64,000 nucleotides of DNA, taken from ZAX-1 sp046533095 (GTDB taxonomy: Bacteria > Bacillota > Clostridia > Lachnospirales > Lachnospiraceae). The notes beneath the pieces are model-generated. The model worked only from the letters and a program-made list of their open reading frames with translations. It was not told the DNA's origin and made no database searches. Location of the stretch: assembly GCA_046533095.1 (NCBI GenBank), contig JAJQRA010000017.1, positions 62,001 to 126,000 of the forward strand. The letters run 5' to 3'. This document shows positions 17,637-27,207 of the stretch, piece by piece; the stretch's first letter is position 1; every line of letters starts with the position of its first letter. The position numbers and the translations under genes were made by a program.

Positions 17637-18751
17637 ATGTTTTTGAAACTGCGCTCTCGTTATTGGATAACATAGCATCAGCCAATACCTATTTGGAGAA
17701 CATAAAAGAGCGCTATGCCTTAAAGCTTGCAACGCTTTTTGAATGTATCATATGTGGGAATTCGCCCTATACAAAACATCTCGCAACTGTATTGCATGAA
17801 AAATACAACTGCAAGATAAGTATTGTTGATATAGAACCGGATCATACAATAAAACCTGTTTCATTCCTGCAAACCGCACCAAAAGATGCGACATATATTC
17901 TCGCATCGACCGTATATCTTGGATATTACAGCCGTTTGCTCCTTGACAGGGGGATTAAACGCATGATCCCGTATCATGCGCTACCATTGTTAGATGTGGA
18001 TTTTGATTTTTCCAGGAAAGCATACTCAGCAGTATTTTTTCGCACCGGCATGGAATCTATTGTCAAAAATAGCATCGTATATAAAAATCTGCTTCTGTCC
18101 ATGTCGGACAGCGAATCTGTTGAAATCATGGCAAAGTTTATTTGCTATCGTTTGACTGCCGATTATCATTACGCTTGTGTGCCTGCACATAAAGATGTCT
18201 ATTTTGGGCACGAATTTCTGTCTGTATCAGACCATGAAGTCGTCATTGATGGCGGTGGCTTTGACGCAGATACGTTGGAAGCATATCTAAAACATTATAA
18301 AAATTTTGATGAATATTGGCTATTTGAACCGGAAGCGGCACTTTTGGAAAAGGCGAAAGCGCGTTTCACAGCGAAAAACATTCATTTTTCAAACCTTGGA
18401 CTTTATGACAAGGCAACAACACTTTCGTTTTTAAGTAACGGACAAGGCATGGGGCGTATTGCGGCAAGTGGCGACCTATGTATCCAAACAGCAAAATTGG
18501 ATGATTTGGTGGATTCTAACGTGAGTTTTATGAAACTTGACGTAGAAGGTGTAGAATTGGCTGCACTGGCAGGTGCGGCGAAACATATTCGGACGCACAA
18601 GCCAAAGCTTGCAATTTCGGTATACCATAACCCGGAGGATATGTTGACGCTTTCTACATACATAAGGGAACTCGTGCCAAAGTACCGCTTTTATCTGCGC
18701 TGTGGCTATGACAGTTTATATAATGATTTGGTGCTGTTTGCAGTAGTGTAG
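17633..18751 (+). CDS. FkbM family methyltransferase
   Basis: 372 residues. The C-terminal half is FkbM-like: EVVIDGGGFDADTLEAYL, YWLFEPEAALLEKAKARF, FMKLDVEGVELAALAGAAKHI and KLAISVYHNPEDM. The first about 170 residues form a Rossmann-like module with little sequence conservation, comparable in position to that of the preceding DUF268 protein. The GTG start at 17633 is 8 bases after GGAGG and overlaps the previous stop. Likely O-methylation of a glycan sugar. Confidence 0.82.
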   Translation: MNVFETALSLLDNIASANTYLENIKERYALKLATLFECIICGNSPYTKHLATVLHEKYNCKISIVDIEPDHTIKPVSFLQTAPKDATYILASTVYLGYYSRLLLDRGIKRMIPYHALPLLDVDFDFSRKAYSAVFFRTGMESIVKNSIVYKNLLLSMSDSESVEIMAKFICYRLTADYHYACVPAHKDVYFGHEFLSVSDHEVVIDGGGFDADTLEAYLKHYKNFDEYWLFEPEAALLEKAKARFTAKNIHFSNLGLYDKATTLSFLSNGQGMGRIAASGDLCIQTAKLDDLVDSNVSFMKLDVEGVELAALAGAAKHIRTHKPKLAISVYHNPEDMLTLSTYIRELVPKYRFYLRCGYDSLYNDLVLFAVV

Positions 18752-18826
18752 CAAAAACAAAAAGATTGTCTTATGTTTTTTAACAGTAGCCTTGGTAGAT
18801 TGATACTGATGATGGGAGAAATACGT

Positions 18827-19936
18827 ATGAACTGCAAGGAAACAGAAATTGCCTTTATTATTTGTGTGAACAATGAGCGTTATTTTAAAGAGTGCCAACA
18901 TTATATTAACTGCTTACAGATACCAAAGGGGTATCATATAGATATTATTTCAATACGAGAAGCGGAGAATATAGCAAAAGCATATAATGCGGCGATGGAA
19001 AGCAGCGATGCAAAGTATAAAATATATTTGCATCAGGATGTTTTTATTGTAGATCCCTTTGCCATCGTAAAGATCGTACAGATTTTTAAAGCGCGTCCTA
19101 ATGTAGGGATGATTGGAACGTTAGGCTGTACAGACATTCCGAACGATTGTAGTAGTATGTATGAAGCATGGAATGTTGGACATGTAGTGGCAGCAGGGGG
19201 CAAAGAAATAGTCGTATATAGGTTGGATATGAAGGAACATGAGGTGTTGGCTGTTGATGGGATGTTCATTGCGACACAATATGATTTGCCTTGGAGAGAA
19301 GATATTATACATCATTGGATTCTTTACGATTTCAGTCAGTCATTCGAATTTCGCAAAAAGGGATATACAATACTGGTTCCGCCACAAGAACAGGAATGGT
19401 GTTTGCACGATGCAGGGTCTTTGGATTTCCGGGACTATGAGGAGACGTTTGAGAACTTTTTGAATCATTATACAGATGAATTCAACCGTCCGGATCTAAA
19501 AAAGCCAATACCTGGTGGCGATAAGGAAATATGTCGGCTGATGGTAAAACTAAAGGAACATATGAAAGCATTATTAATGTCAAATCAGATTGCATCCATA
19601 AGGGAAACACTGCCTAACTACTATGATGTAATGTATATGGATACAGAATTTATGGTTTTGTGTAACATTTTGGAAATTGATGCTATGGAAGATAAGTATG
19701 GAATACCAGTAGAACAAAAATTTGTAAACCAGCATACCTCATGGGAGAGACTGCTAGAAACTTATGATCGTTTGAAATTTCTCCTTCGCAGAATTGAATA
19801 CGATGTAGCAGAAGGGACTAGGGAGGAAGCGATACAAATAATCTTGAGGATGGGTATATCGAAACCGGCAATTGTAATGATCATTTCCTGCTCTGTATGT
19901 AGACAGGACAAAGTCATTCGTATTCTATTTGGATAA
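18827..19936 (+). CDS. StrF-like glycosyltransferase with C-terminal helical module
   Basis: About 369 residues. The N-terminal about 220 residues match the StrF-type glycosyltransferase domain: IAFIICVNNERYFKEC, AYNAAMESSDAKYKIYLHQDVFIV, VLAVDGMFIATQYDLPWREDI and W.LHDAG. The C-terminal about 100 residues share a pattern (LKFLLRRIEYD, then DKVIRILF) with the uncharacterised protein at 24933-25634. The ATG at 18827 follows GGGAGAAA; the earlier ATG at 18773 has no RBS. A paralogue with no extension lies at 24221-24874. Confidence 0.78.
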   Translation: MNCKETEIAFIICVNNERYFKECQHYINCLQIPKGYHIDIISIREAENIAKAYNAAMESSDAKYKIYLHQDVFIVDPFAIVKIVQIFKARPNVGMIGTLGCTDIPNDCSSMYEAWNVGHVVAAGGKEIVVYRLDMKEHEVLAVDGMFIATQYDLPWREDIIHHWILYDFSQSFEFRKKGYTILVPPQEQEWCLHDAGSLDFRDYEETFENFLNHYTDEFNRPDLKKPIPGGDKEICRLMVKLKEHMKALLMSNQIASIRETLPNYYDVMYMDTEFMVLCNILEIDAMEDKYGIPVEQKFVNQHTSWERLLETYDRLKFLLRRIEYDVAEGTREEAIQIILRMGISKPAIVMIISCSVCRQDKVIRILFG

Positions 19937-20114
19937 AAAGACAAAAACTGTAAAGAAAGCGCACGAAAGACTTAAAATGAAATTTCAGAATCAAAACTAG
20001 GAATAGCTAAAAATTTATTAAGGCTAGGGATGAAGATGCAACAGATCTTAGAAACTACGCATTTGCCGGTTTCTAAAAATAGAGGAAAAGCGATCTTAAA
20101 CAGGAGAAAAGCAG

Positions 20115-21188
20115 ATGAAGAAAGTTGCATTGATAACAGGGATTACGGGGCAGGATGGCTCTTATCTTGCTGAATTCCTATTAGAAAAAAAATATGAGGT
20201 TCATGGAATTGTAAGGCGGTCTTCCGTGCCTAATACGGCAAGAATTGACCATCTAATCACTAAAAATGCGATTGTACTTCATGATGGCGATCTCTTGGAT
20301 TCCTCTTCACTCATTCGCATTATAAAGCTTGTAGAACCGGACGAAATCTATAATCTTGCAGCTCAATCTCATGTGCAGGTGTCATTTGATGTACCGGAAT
20401 ATTCCAGTGATATAGATGCGATTGGAGTGTTGCGGATTTTAGAAGCAGTTCGTATCCTGAATTTAACGAAAAAAACGAAAATATATCAGGCTTCTACATC
20501 TGAGCTTTATGGAAAAGTCGAGGAAGTCCCTCAAAAAGAAACAACCCTCTTTCATCCCTACAGCCCCTATGCGGTCGCAAAACAATATGGTTTCTGGATG
20601 ACAAAAGAATATAGGGAAGCGTATGGCATGTTTGCAGTAAATGGAATACTATTCAATCATGAATCTGAACGCCGGGGAGAAAATTTTGTAACCAGAAAAA
20701 TTACAAGGGCGGCTGGACGTATTGCCTGTGGACTGCAGGAAAAATTATATTTAGGAAATATGGATTCAAAAAGAGACTGGGGATATGCAAAAGATTATGT
20801 GGAATGCATGTGGCTGATGTTGCAGCAGGCAAGACCAGAGGATTTTGTAATCGCTACGGGCGAGCAACATACTGTTCGGGATTTTGCACAGAAAGCGTTT
20901 ACAGCAGTTGGGATACATCTGTGCTTTGAGGGTATGGGACTTTTAGAAAAAGCAGTTGATAGGAAAACAGGTAAGACAGTGGTTGAAGTAAATAGGGACT
21001 GGTTTCGTCCTACTGATGTGGATAACCTTTTAGGAGACCCAACAAGGGCAAGAACCATACTGGGTTGGAATCCGCAAAAGACAAGTTATGATGAGCTAGT
21101 GAGCATTATGGCGAAATATGATTTAAAACTGGCACAGGAAGAAAAAAATATAAATGATTTAAAACCGGCGCAGGAAGAAGAAATATAA
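20115..21188 (+). CDS. gmd: GDP-mannose 4,6-dehydratase
   Basis: 357 residues, close to the family length. Visible are TGITGQDGSYLAEFLL (NADP binding), GIVRRSSVPNTARI, NLAAQSHVQVSF, catalytic YSPYAVAKQYG, NHESERRGENFVTRKI, and RDWGYAKDYVE. It makes GDP-4-keto-6-deoxymannose from GDP-mannose in the cytoplasm. ATG 20115 follows CAGGAG. The last about 25 residues are an acidic repeat (DLKLAQEEK / DLKPAQEEE) created by a short DNA duplication and are not part of the family fold. fcl follows. Confidence 0.95.
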   Translation: MKKVALITGITGQDGSYLAEFLLEKKYEVHGIVRRSSVPNTARIDHLITKNAIVLHDGDLLDSSSLIRIIKLVEPDEIYNLAAQSHVQVSFDVPEYSSDIDAIGVLRILEAVRILNLTKKTKIYQASTSELYGKVEEVPQKETTLFHPYSPYAVAKQYGFWMTKEYREAYGMFAVNGILFNHESERRGENFVTRKITRAAGRIACGLQEKLYLGNMDSKRDWGYAKDYVECMWLMLQQARPEDFVIATGEQHTVRDFAQKAFTAVGIHLCFEGMGLLEKAVDRKTGKTVVEVNRDWFRPTDVDNLLGDPTRARTILGWNPQKTSYDELVSIMAKYDLKLAQEEKNINDLKPAQEEEI

Positions 21189-21223
21189 GTGATTTAAAAC
21201 CAGCACAAAAAGAGGGAAATTAT
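21120..21223 (+). repeat. Three tandem ~36-bp repeats across the gmd stop
   Basis: Units start at 21120, 21156 and 21191, each GATTTAAAAC(T/C)(G/A)GC. The first two encode the gmd C-terminal tail; the second (35 bp) contains the stop; the third is non-coding and supplies the fcl Shine-Dalgarno AAGAGGG. Confidence 0.8.
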
Positions 21224-22154
21224 GCATAACAATGAAAAAATATATGTAGCAGGTCATCAAGGCATGGTAGGTTCTGCAATTGTGCGAAAATTAGCAAGAG
21301 AAGGGTACAATCATGTTATAACAAGAACGCATGATGAATTGGACTTAGGAAGACAGGCGGCGGTAGAAGTATTTTTCGCAAAAGAAAAGCCGGATTATGT
21401 ATTTCTGGCAGCGGCAAAAGTAGGTGGAATCATTGCAAATGCAGAATCACCGGCTGATTTTTTGTATACTAATATGGCAATAGAGATGCATACGATGCAT
21501 GCTGCATGGCAGAATGGCTGTAAAAAACTATTGTTTTTGGGCTCTTCCTGCATCTATCCTAGGATGGCACCACAGCCTATGCCGGAAAGTTGCCTGTTAA
21601 CTTCTAAATTGGAGGAAACAAATGAAGCCTATGCCCTTGCAAAGATCTCTGGTTTGAAATACTGCGAATATCTCAATAGACAGTATGGGACAGACTACAT
21701 CTCTGTAATGCCGACAAATCTATACGGTCCAAACGACAACTATCATCCTATGCATAGCCATGTCCTGCCGGCATTGATCCTTCGATTGCATGAGGCAAAA
21801 GCAAAAGGGAAACGGGAAGTAGTCTGTTGGGGCAGTGGTGCACCTTATAGGGAATTTCTGTATGTAGATGATTTGGCAGATGCATGTCTTTTCTTAATGA
21901 ATAACTACTCTGGAAATGAAACAGTTAATGTGGGAACAGGACAGGAAATTACGATTAAGGAACTTGCAGGGCTGGTAGCAGAAATAATAGGTTATGACGG
22001 AGAAATCGCATGGGATACAAGTAAGCCGGATGGAACACCCAGAAAACTTTTAGATGTATCAAAGCTAATAAATTTAGGGTGGAATTATCAAGTAGAATTA
22101 AAAGAAGGTATTCGTTTTGCCTATGGAGATTTTCTGCACAATCTAATGAGGTAA
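21222..22154 (+). CDS. fcl: GDP-L-fucose synthase
   Basis: 310 residues. Visible are VAGHQGMVGSAIVRKL, FLAAAKVGGI, SSCIYPR, the catalytic YALAKISG, the MPTNLYGPNDNYHP motif of this family, SHVLPALI and GSGAPYREFLYVDDLADA. It epimerises and reduces the Gmd product to GDP-L-fucose. ATG 21222 follows AGAGGG. Paired with gmd, so the cell can make GDP-fucose or a related 6-deoxyhexose for this glycan. Confidence 0.95.
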   Translation: MHNNEKIYVAGHQGMVGSAIVRKLAREGYNHVITRTHDELDLGRQAAVEVFFAKEKPDYVFLAAAKVGGIIANAESPADFLYTNMAIEMHTMHAAWQNGCKKLLFLGSSCIYPRMAPQPMPESCLLTSKLEETNEAYALAKISGLKYCEYLNRQYGTDYISVMPTNLYGPNDNYHPMHSHVLPALILRLHEAKAKGKREVVCWGSGAPYREFLYVDDLADACLFLMNNYSGNETVNVGTGQEITIKELAGLVAEIIGYDGEIAWDTSKPDGTPRKLLDVSKLINLGWNYQVELKEGIRFAYGDFLHNLMR

Positions 22155-22309
22155 TTTATATTGCCGATGCGGTAAAGTAATTAGAGAAAATTATAGCTGC
22201 ATCAAAACAAGCTTTGAATGAAATTTCTATTATTGACTATAACAATATTGATTATAATAAAGTCGCCTGATAAATAGAACATGTCCCAAAATTGAAAGGA
22301 AGTGCCAAC

Positions 22310-22826
22310 ATGCCATTCGCACAGGGAAAAAAGACATACACCAACGAAGACTACGATTCATTCTCCGAAGATGAAAGGATAGAACTGATTGACGGTCAAA
22401 TCTACTACCAAGTCGCATCGAACAGGACACATCAAAAAATATTAATGCATCTATCAAAAGTTAAAGCGAATTATATTGATTCACACAACGGCGCATGTGA
22501 AGCCTACCCTACCCCATTTGCCGTCAAATTAAATCAAGATGAATAAATTTCTGCTGAACCAGATATAAGCGTGATATGCGATAAAAAGAAACTTGACAAA
22601 AGAGGGTGCAACGGTGCGCCAGACTGGATCATTGAAATCATATCGCCAAGCACTGCCCGGCACGACAACTGCTCCATGCTCTGCTACCAGATCCCGAGCG
22701 TATCCGTAAAGCGGATTGCCACGCTGATGGGCGATACCAAAAAGATTGTATTGGGATACTTACGACTACATTATTTTAAACAAGGAGGACGTAGAAAAAG
22801 CGATTGAAAAAGCATTTAATTTCTAA
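22310..22826 (+). pseudogene. Uma2 family (DUF820) endonuclease-like pseudogene
   Basis: The start MPFAQGKKTYTNEDYDSFSEDERIELIDGQ and later EPDISVICDKKKL, APDWIIEIISPSTARHDN are the Uma2 pattern. The frame is broken by TAA at 22544-22546 between NQDE and EPDIS. After HDN the sequence no longer follows the family and appears deleted and frameshifted; a different frame ends with EDVEKAIEKAFNF at 22826. Not functional. It marks a decayed, once mobile or stress-linked gene between two glycan blocks. Confidence 0.75.
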
Positions 22827-22997
22827 CGGAAATCTAACAGTTTGCTTCAAACCTAACAGAAATCTAACAAATAAAATGAGAATATCGCCCCAAAATGGAT
22901 TGCTTATACAATCTAGAAAATGGCTAAATCCCTTGTAAATTACTGAACTTCTAGGATTTATAAAATTCGAAAAACTGTAAAATAAAAATACGGCACA

Positions 22998-23123
22998 TTA
23001 CCCATGGTTACACACCCAAAGCCCATGATCTTCAGACAATAAATACTTTATCTGGTTCTCCGAAATATCTGCATCATTATAACATAGTAAAATGATCAAA
23101 GCATTCGGTTTCTTTCTCGGCAC
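22998..23123 (-). CDS. Small ORF of unknown function (possible glycosyltransferase remnant)
   Basis: 41 residues from GTG 23123, preceded on the minus strand by AAGAAGGGA. It starts VPRKKPNALIILLCYNDADI, which has the strand-then-YN/Y pattern of GT2 N-termini, then stops. It lies just downstream of a GT2 gene on the same strand. It could be a fragment of another glycosyltransferase or chance. Nothing else is recognisable in 22827-23155. Confidence 0.3.
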   Translation of the reverse strand: MPRKKPNALIILLCYNDADISENQIKYLLSEDHGLWVCNHG

Positions 23124-23155
23124 TTTAGTTCCCTTCTTATTTGTTTGACTTTTAT

Positions 23156-24220
23156 TTAGTTACTTAATATCTCTACCACCCTTTTGCAATAATCCGCTAA
23201 TTCTTGCTGATTAAATTTCTTGCGCACGGATTTTAAAACCTCCGCAACATTACAAAATTCCTTCTGTTTTAAATAGGGGTTCTGCTCCCAGTTTGGGCAT
23301 CGTTCCAGAACCGTTTTTTGCATTTCTTCAAAATAGTCTATTCCAAAATACCAAGAATGTAATCCGGCAAAATATAGTGTTTCCATATAATAGCTATGTA
23401 AAAAATGATATTCGATCTCATTATAAAACGCATTGACTGCTTTTTTATCTTTTAATAATTTATCCAATAGCACAAGTTGAACCTTTGGATGGTCATACAG
23501 TTTACCCGGCTGGCTCACGTAACTGCTTGTTACGCTTGCCCTTGTGCGGCGATAATAATACATGCCCTCTTCCATCCAATATACTTTCCTTGCAGCTACG
23601 ATCAAAGGATAGGCAAAGGATGCCTCTTCATAGGCAGCATGCTCCACAAACTTTGCCTCAACTTCCTTTATAAGGGAATGCTTATAAAATTTATTTTGGC
23701 TGCCAAAATCCATATAATCACCAAGTATTAATAATTGTCGCTTGGTTTGAACATTTTCTACAGCTAAGAAGCCATACCGCAAACTTTTTTCCGTTTCCTG
23801 TTCGGTTTCACTATAATAGTGCACAAAAGGATAGGCAATGATATCCGCATCATACTCCTGTGCGATCTGATATAGTGCTTCACACATTTCTGGTTTTATC
23901 CAGTCATCCGAATCAACAAACATGATATAGGTTCCGGTTGCATAATGAAGCCCTAAGTTTCTTGCTCCCCCCTGTTGTGTATTGACTGCCGAGTCTATTA
24001 TGATAATTGATTCGGGGAAATTTGTTTCATAACCTAGCAGCTTATTTAAAGTATCATCCGTTGAAGCATCATTAATAAAAATCACTTCTAATTTATCCAT
24101 TCCAAGGGTCTGTTTTTGTATAGATATAAAGCAATCATCCAGAAACTCCTCTGAATTATAACAAGGAATTATAATACTAATTATTTTACCCACCCTATCT
24201 TTGTTCAGCCTTTCATCCAT
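23156..24220 (-). CDS. GT2 family glycosyltransferase (paralogue of 13066-14109)
   Basis: 354 residues with ISIIIPCYNSEEFLDDCF, FINDASTDDTLNKLLGYE, QGGARNLGLHYATGTYIMFVDSDDWIKPEMCEAL, then the same helical C-terminal extension as the plus-strand GT2 (KLYDHPKVQLVLLDKLLKDKKAVNAFYNEIEYHFL type). The resemblance runs over the whole length, so the two arose by duplication. The ATG at 24220 directly follows the stop of the StrF-like gene upstream; GGAGG lies 12 bases before. Last gene of the 27207-23156 operon. Confidence 0.85.
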   Translation of the reverse strand: MDERLNKDRVGKIISIIIPCYNSEEFLDDCFISIQKQTLGMDKLEVIFINDASTDDTLNKLLGYETNFPESIIIIDSAVNTQQGGARNLGLHYATGTYIMFVDSDDWIKPEMCEALYQIAQEYDADIIAYPFVHYYSETEQETEKSLRYGFLAVENVQTKRQLLILGDYMDFGSQNKFYKHSLIKEVEAKFVEHAAYEEASFAYPLIVAARKVYWMEEGMYYYRRTRASVTSSYVSQPGKLYDHPKVQLVLLDKLLKDKKAVNAFYNEIEYHFLHSYYMETLYFAGLHSWYFGIDYFEEMQKTVLERCPNWEQNPYLKQKEFCNVAEVLKSVRKKFNQQELADYCKRVVEILSN

Positions 24221-24874
24221 TTATTGATTGCCTCCGTATTCTTTTAAGTATTTTATACGTTCTTCAAAATAAGGTTCCATATTTGAAGAGCCATTGTTAT
24301 GGAGGCACCATGGTATGTCTGTACTTGGAACGACTACTTTATACCCCTTTTTTTGGAACTCCTTGCTCTGGGAAATGTCATAGAAATGCCAGTGTAAAAA
24401 TATGTCGTCCCGCCATACTATATCATACTGGGTCATCATAATCAAGCCATCAATAGCCTCTACTTCCTGGAATTCTGCCTCAATTTCACCATACAAAGAA
24501 CTAGTGGTATATACATTGCTGGAATATAATTTGCCGACCGCTTTTTCTTTCCACATTATTGCTGTGGACATTAAATTCAGACAGCCAACTACTCCAACCA
24601 TACCAATCGATTTATTTTCAAATAATGCCAGCAAATCATAGAGTATATTTTTATTTACGATAAACACATCCTGATGTAAGTATATTTTATATTTGGCATC
24701 GGTTTTATTCATCCCTTCATTATAGCCTAAAGTCATGGAATGTGCATCTTTTATCGCAATCACTTCCATCTCATATCCGCTCGGAATATTTAATTTATAA
24801 ATATAATGCACACATTCATCTTCATACAAGCTATCATTTATACACATAATAAAACAAAATTTTTTCTCATTCAT
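24221..24874 (-). CDS. StrF-like glycosyltransferase
   Basis: About 217 residues: FCFIMCINDSLYEDECVHYI, NKTDAKYKIYLHQDVFIVNKN, VEAIDGLIMMTQYDIVWRDDIFLHWHFYDIS and PWCLHN. It is the catalytic domain only and lacks the C-terminal module of the relative at 18827-19936. ATG 24874 follows GGGAGC; an ATG four codons earlier lacks an RBS. It abuts the GT2 gene downstream. Adds a sugar to the glycan; specificity unknown. Confidence 0.78.
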   Translation of the reverse strand: MNEKKFCFIMCINDSLYEDECVHYIYKLNIPSGYEMEVIAIKDAHSMTLGYNEGMNKTDAKYKIYLHQDVFIVNKNILYDLLALFENKSIGMVGVVGCLNLMSTAIMWKEKAVGKLYSSNVYTTSSLYGEIEAEFQEVEAIDGLIMMTQYDIVWRDDIFLHWHFYDISQSKEFQKKGYKVVVPSTDIPWCLHNNGSSNMEPYFEERIKYLKEYGGNQ

Positions 24875-24932
24875 ATTCGCTCCCATGAACCAACCATTTC
24901 ATAAATCATCCTGTTAAAAGACATCTTTCCCG

Positions 24933-25634
24933 CTATCTTCCCCATCTTTTTTTATAGCCCTCATACACATCGGTTGGGTTCGCTATACGTAAGGTATACT
25001 GTTCCATTTGATCCGGCAAACCACTTACAAAGCATATATCTGCCATTTCACATAATAGGCGCTCCTCTTGTGGCTCTATTTCAAGCGCATAGTTCAAAAT
25101 GTGAAACGCCTCTTCATGTCTACCCTCCCACCTCAAAATAAAAGCAATGCTATAAGCTGCATTCACCTTGTCACAAGAAGCAGTTGCCAGAACGCCAATC
25201 ATCGAATAAACAGACGTCCTGTATTGATTTCTGAAATTTAGCAAACACTTAATCGCATCCGAATCGCTATCAAACTCTATTCTCCAAATCACAAATTTAA
25301 GTTTCAGAAAATATGAAATGAGATCCGAAATATTAAAACCGTGATCCAAAATCGTATTTTCTTTTACATTATTTTCTTTTTCTATTCGATATATCTCTAC
25401 AATAACCTTTAATTGTGTGATTGTATCATCTCGAAAATATGCTTTTGCAAATGCTTGATCTGCAAAAAGGCTGATTAATTCCATGTTTGCCTGTTCTAAA
25501 TGTTGCTCCAGCAAATTATTTATTTTATGATAATAGTCCTTTAAATGAACACCATACGTACGGTTCCAGACCTGCATTTCTTGAATTTCATACTCAATTC
25601 CATCTATTTTTAATTGTTTCAAGAGCTTGTCCAT
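24933..25634 (-). CDS. Uncharacterised helical protein of the glycan operon
   Basis: About 233 residues, no family recognised. The middle region (SYFLKLKFVIWRIEFD ... SCDKVNAAYSIAFIL) resembles the C-terminal tail of the StrF-like protein at 18827-19936 (LKFLLRRIEYD ... RQDKVIRILF). The C-terminus (RHEEAFHILNYALEIEPQEERLLCEMADICF) looks like one or two TPR units. ATG 25634 follows AAAGG with good spacing; a GTG 19 codons upstream would overlap the previous gene by 20 bases. It may be a scaffold or accessory subunit for the glycosyltransferases in the same operon. Confidence 0.6.
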   Translation of the reverse strand: MDKLLKQLKIDGIEYEIQEMQVWNRTYGVHLKDYYHKINNLLEQHLEQANMELISLFADQAFAKAYFRDDTITQLKVIVEIYRIEKENNVKENTILDHGFNISDLISYFLKLKFVIWRIEFDSDSDAIKCLLNFRNQYRTSVYSMIGVLATASCDKVNAAYSIAFILRWEGRHEEAFHILNYALEIEPQEERLLCEMADICFVSGLPDQMEQYTLRIANPTDVYEGYKKRWGR

Positions 25635-25671
25635 AAAAGTACCTTTCCCCAGCCGGTACACTAGATACGGC

Positions 25672-27207
25672 TCATCTTCCGTGCGATTCACTTGCGCTTT
25701 CGTTATCGTGATGTTGCGCTTTCACTTCAAAAATAAAGGTATACGCCTCGTGTAGCAGGATTTCATCCGCATTGCCCTGCGCTTGTTTCATTAATTTTTG
25801 TTTTTCCTGCTCTGTTAGAACTAATGTGCTGTAATCGGATTGTGTGATCACGAGCCTTGCTCGTGCAAATATAGCCAGAATCTCCTCTAAGCGAAGGTAA
25901 ACCCCTTCTCTGTCATTCGAAAACTTTTTGATACAATCGGCATTTTTAACGGAAACAATCATTTTGCCGGTTCTTTTTAATAAGCGTTTTGCTTTCTGCA
26001 AAAGCAAAACCGGGTCATTTTCTACCGCAATTGTCCCATCCAGAATAATATAGTCAAATGCCCTTTCCCAAAACGTAGCCCTACCTTCTAAGCAATTGCC
26101 TTCTTTTAGGTTTGTAACTTGTTTTGCAATTATACGAAGTTTTTCATTGTTTTCAATCCCAACGACCTGTATTCCTTGATACTTGCTTTCAAGTCTTGCC
26201 AAGGTACATCCCAATTTAGCTCCAATTTCTAAAACATTGCATACCGGCTCATGCGGCTGTATCATATCAACTATCGCAGGATCTACAAAGTTATAGTGCG
26301 CATAATTAAATCCATACTTTTCGCTTAGCTTTTTCTCGTTTTTTGACACGAGCTTTAATTGTTCCTTTTCATTTTCACCAAAGGACTTGCTTCCGTAATG
26401 GTAGATAAAGCTGTTTTTACACAAAAGCAGCTGATAGCCCTGTTGCAAAATCCGGATGCATAGATCATTGTCTTCATAATGCCCTGGACTAAATCGGGCA
26501 TCCAATATGCCTACTTTATCTAATGCGGCACGTTTTATTAACATTGCAAATCCAATAAGCCATGCTTTTTTTTCATATGGATATTGCATCGGCACATTAT
26601 TCTTATCGGCATAGTCAATCCACTGTGAAAGCGTATCAAAGTTTTCTGCTACCTGCTGATCATTTGCCACTGCATTGGAAACACTTCCGGTGGCTCCAAT
26701 ATTATCACGTTCATATAATCCCATACGTAGCCAAAATAGCGCATCGCATGGAACAACGGTATCATTGTTCAGCAAGAATATATCAAAGGTCTGATCCGCA
26801 AGTTCAATCCCTTGATTGCAGCCAATGGGAAATCCCCTGTTGTCATCATTTAAAATCAGCTTGATATTCTCTTGCTGTATCAGCCATTCTTGAATCCCGT
26901 CAGAAGAAGCATTGTCCACCACAATCAATTCATAGGTGCTTGGATGGTTATTTTGACGAATGCTCTGGATACAGTCTTTCGTAATCTGCTGATAATTATA
27001 GGATAATAAAATAATTGCAGTTTTAGAAACATTGACCGTATATTTTGCTTTCAGCCTATCTATCACATGGACTGCATCGGCTGTCTCCTCACGATCTCTA
27101 GAATAATGCAGTGCATTTTCATAGCATAGATATGCCTGATTTGGATTCTTTTTTTCATATTTCTGCCCAAGTTTTATATAAAAACTGCTGTGTTTTCCTG
27201 TTTTCAT
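25672..27207 (-). CDS. GT2 glycosyltransferase fused to a methyltransferase-like domain
   Basis: 511 residues. The first about 50 residues look like a TPR (NPNQAYLCYENALHYSRD). Residues about 60-310 are GT2 of the rhamnosyltransferase type: AIILLSYNYQQITKDCIQSI, IVVDNASSDG, NDDNRGFPIGCNQGI, FLLNNDTVVP and GHYEDNDLCIRI. Residues about 325-450 form a methyltransferase-like domain (VCNVLEIGAKLGCTLARLE, VVGIENNEKL, DYIILDGTI). First gene of a four-gene minus-strand operon; RBS AGAGGA. It probably transfers and/or modifies a sugar; whether the methyltransferase part is active cannot be judged. Confidence 0.82.
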   Translation of the reverse strand: MKTGKHSSFYIKLGQKYEKKNPNQAYLCYENALHYSRDREETADAVHVIDRLKAKYTVNVSKTAIILLSYNYQQITKDCIQSIRQNNHPSTYELIVVDNASSDGIQEWLIQQENIKLILNDDNRGFPIGCNQGIELADQTFDIFLLNNDTVVPCDALFWLRMGLYERDNIGATGSVSNAVANDQQVAENFDTLSQWIDYADKNNVPMQYPYEKKAWLIGFAMLIKRAALDKVGILDARFSPGHYEDNDLCIRILQQGYQLLLCKNSFIYHYGSKSFGENEKEQLKLVSKNEKKLSEKYGFNYAHYNFVDPAIVDMIQPHEPVCNVLEIGAKLGCTLARLESKYQGIQVVGIENNEKLRIIAKQVTNLKEGNCLEGRATFWERAFDYIILDGTIAVENDPVLLLQKAKRLLKRTGKMIVSVKNADCIKKFSNDREGVYLRLEEILAIFARARLVITQSDYSTLVLTEQEKQKLMKQAQGNADEILLHEAYTFIFEVKAQHHDNESASESHGR

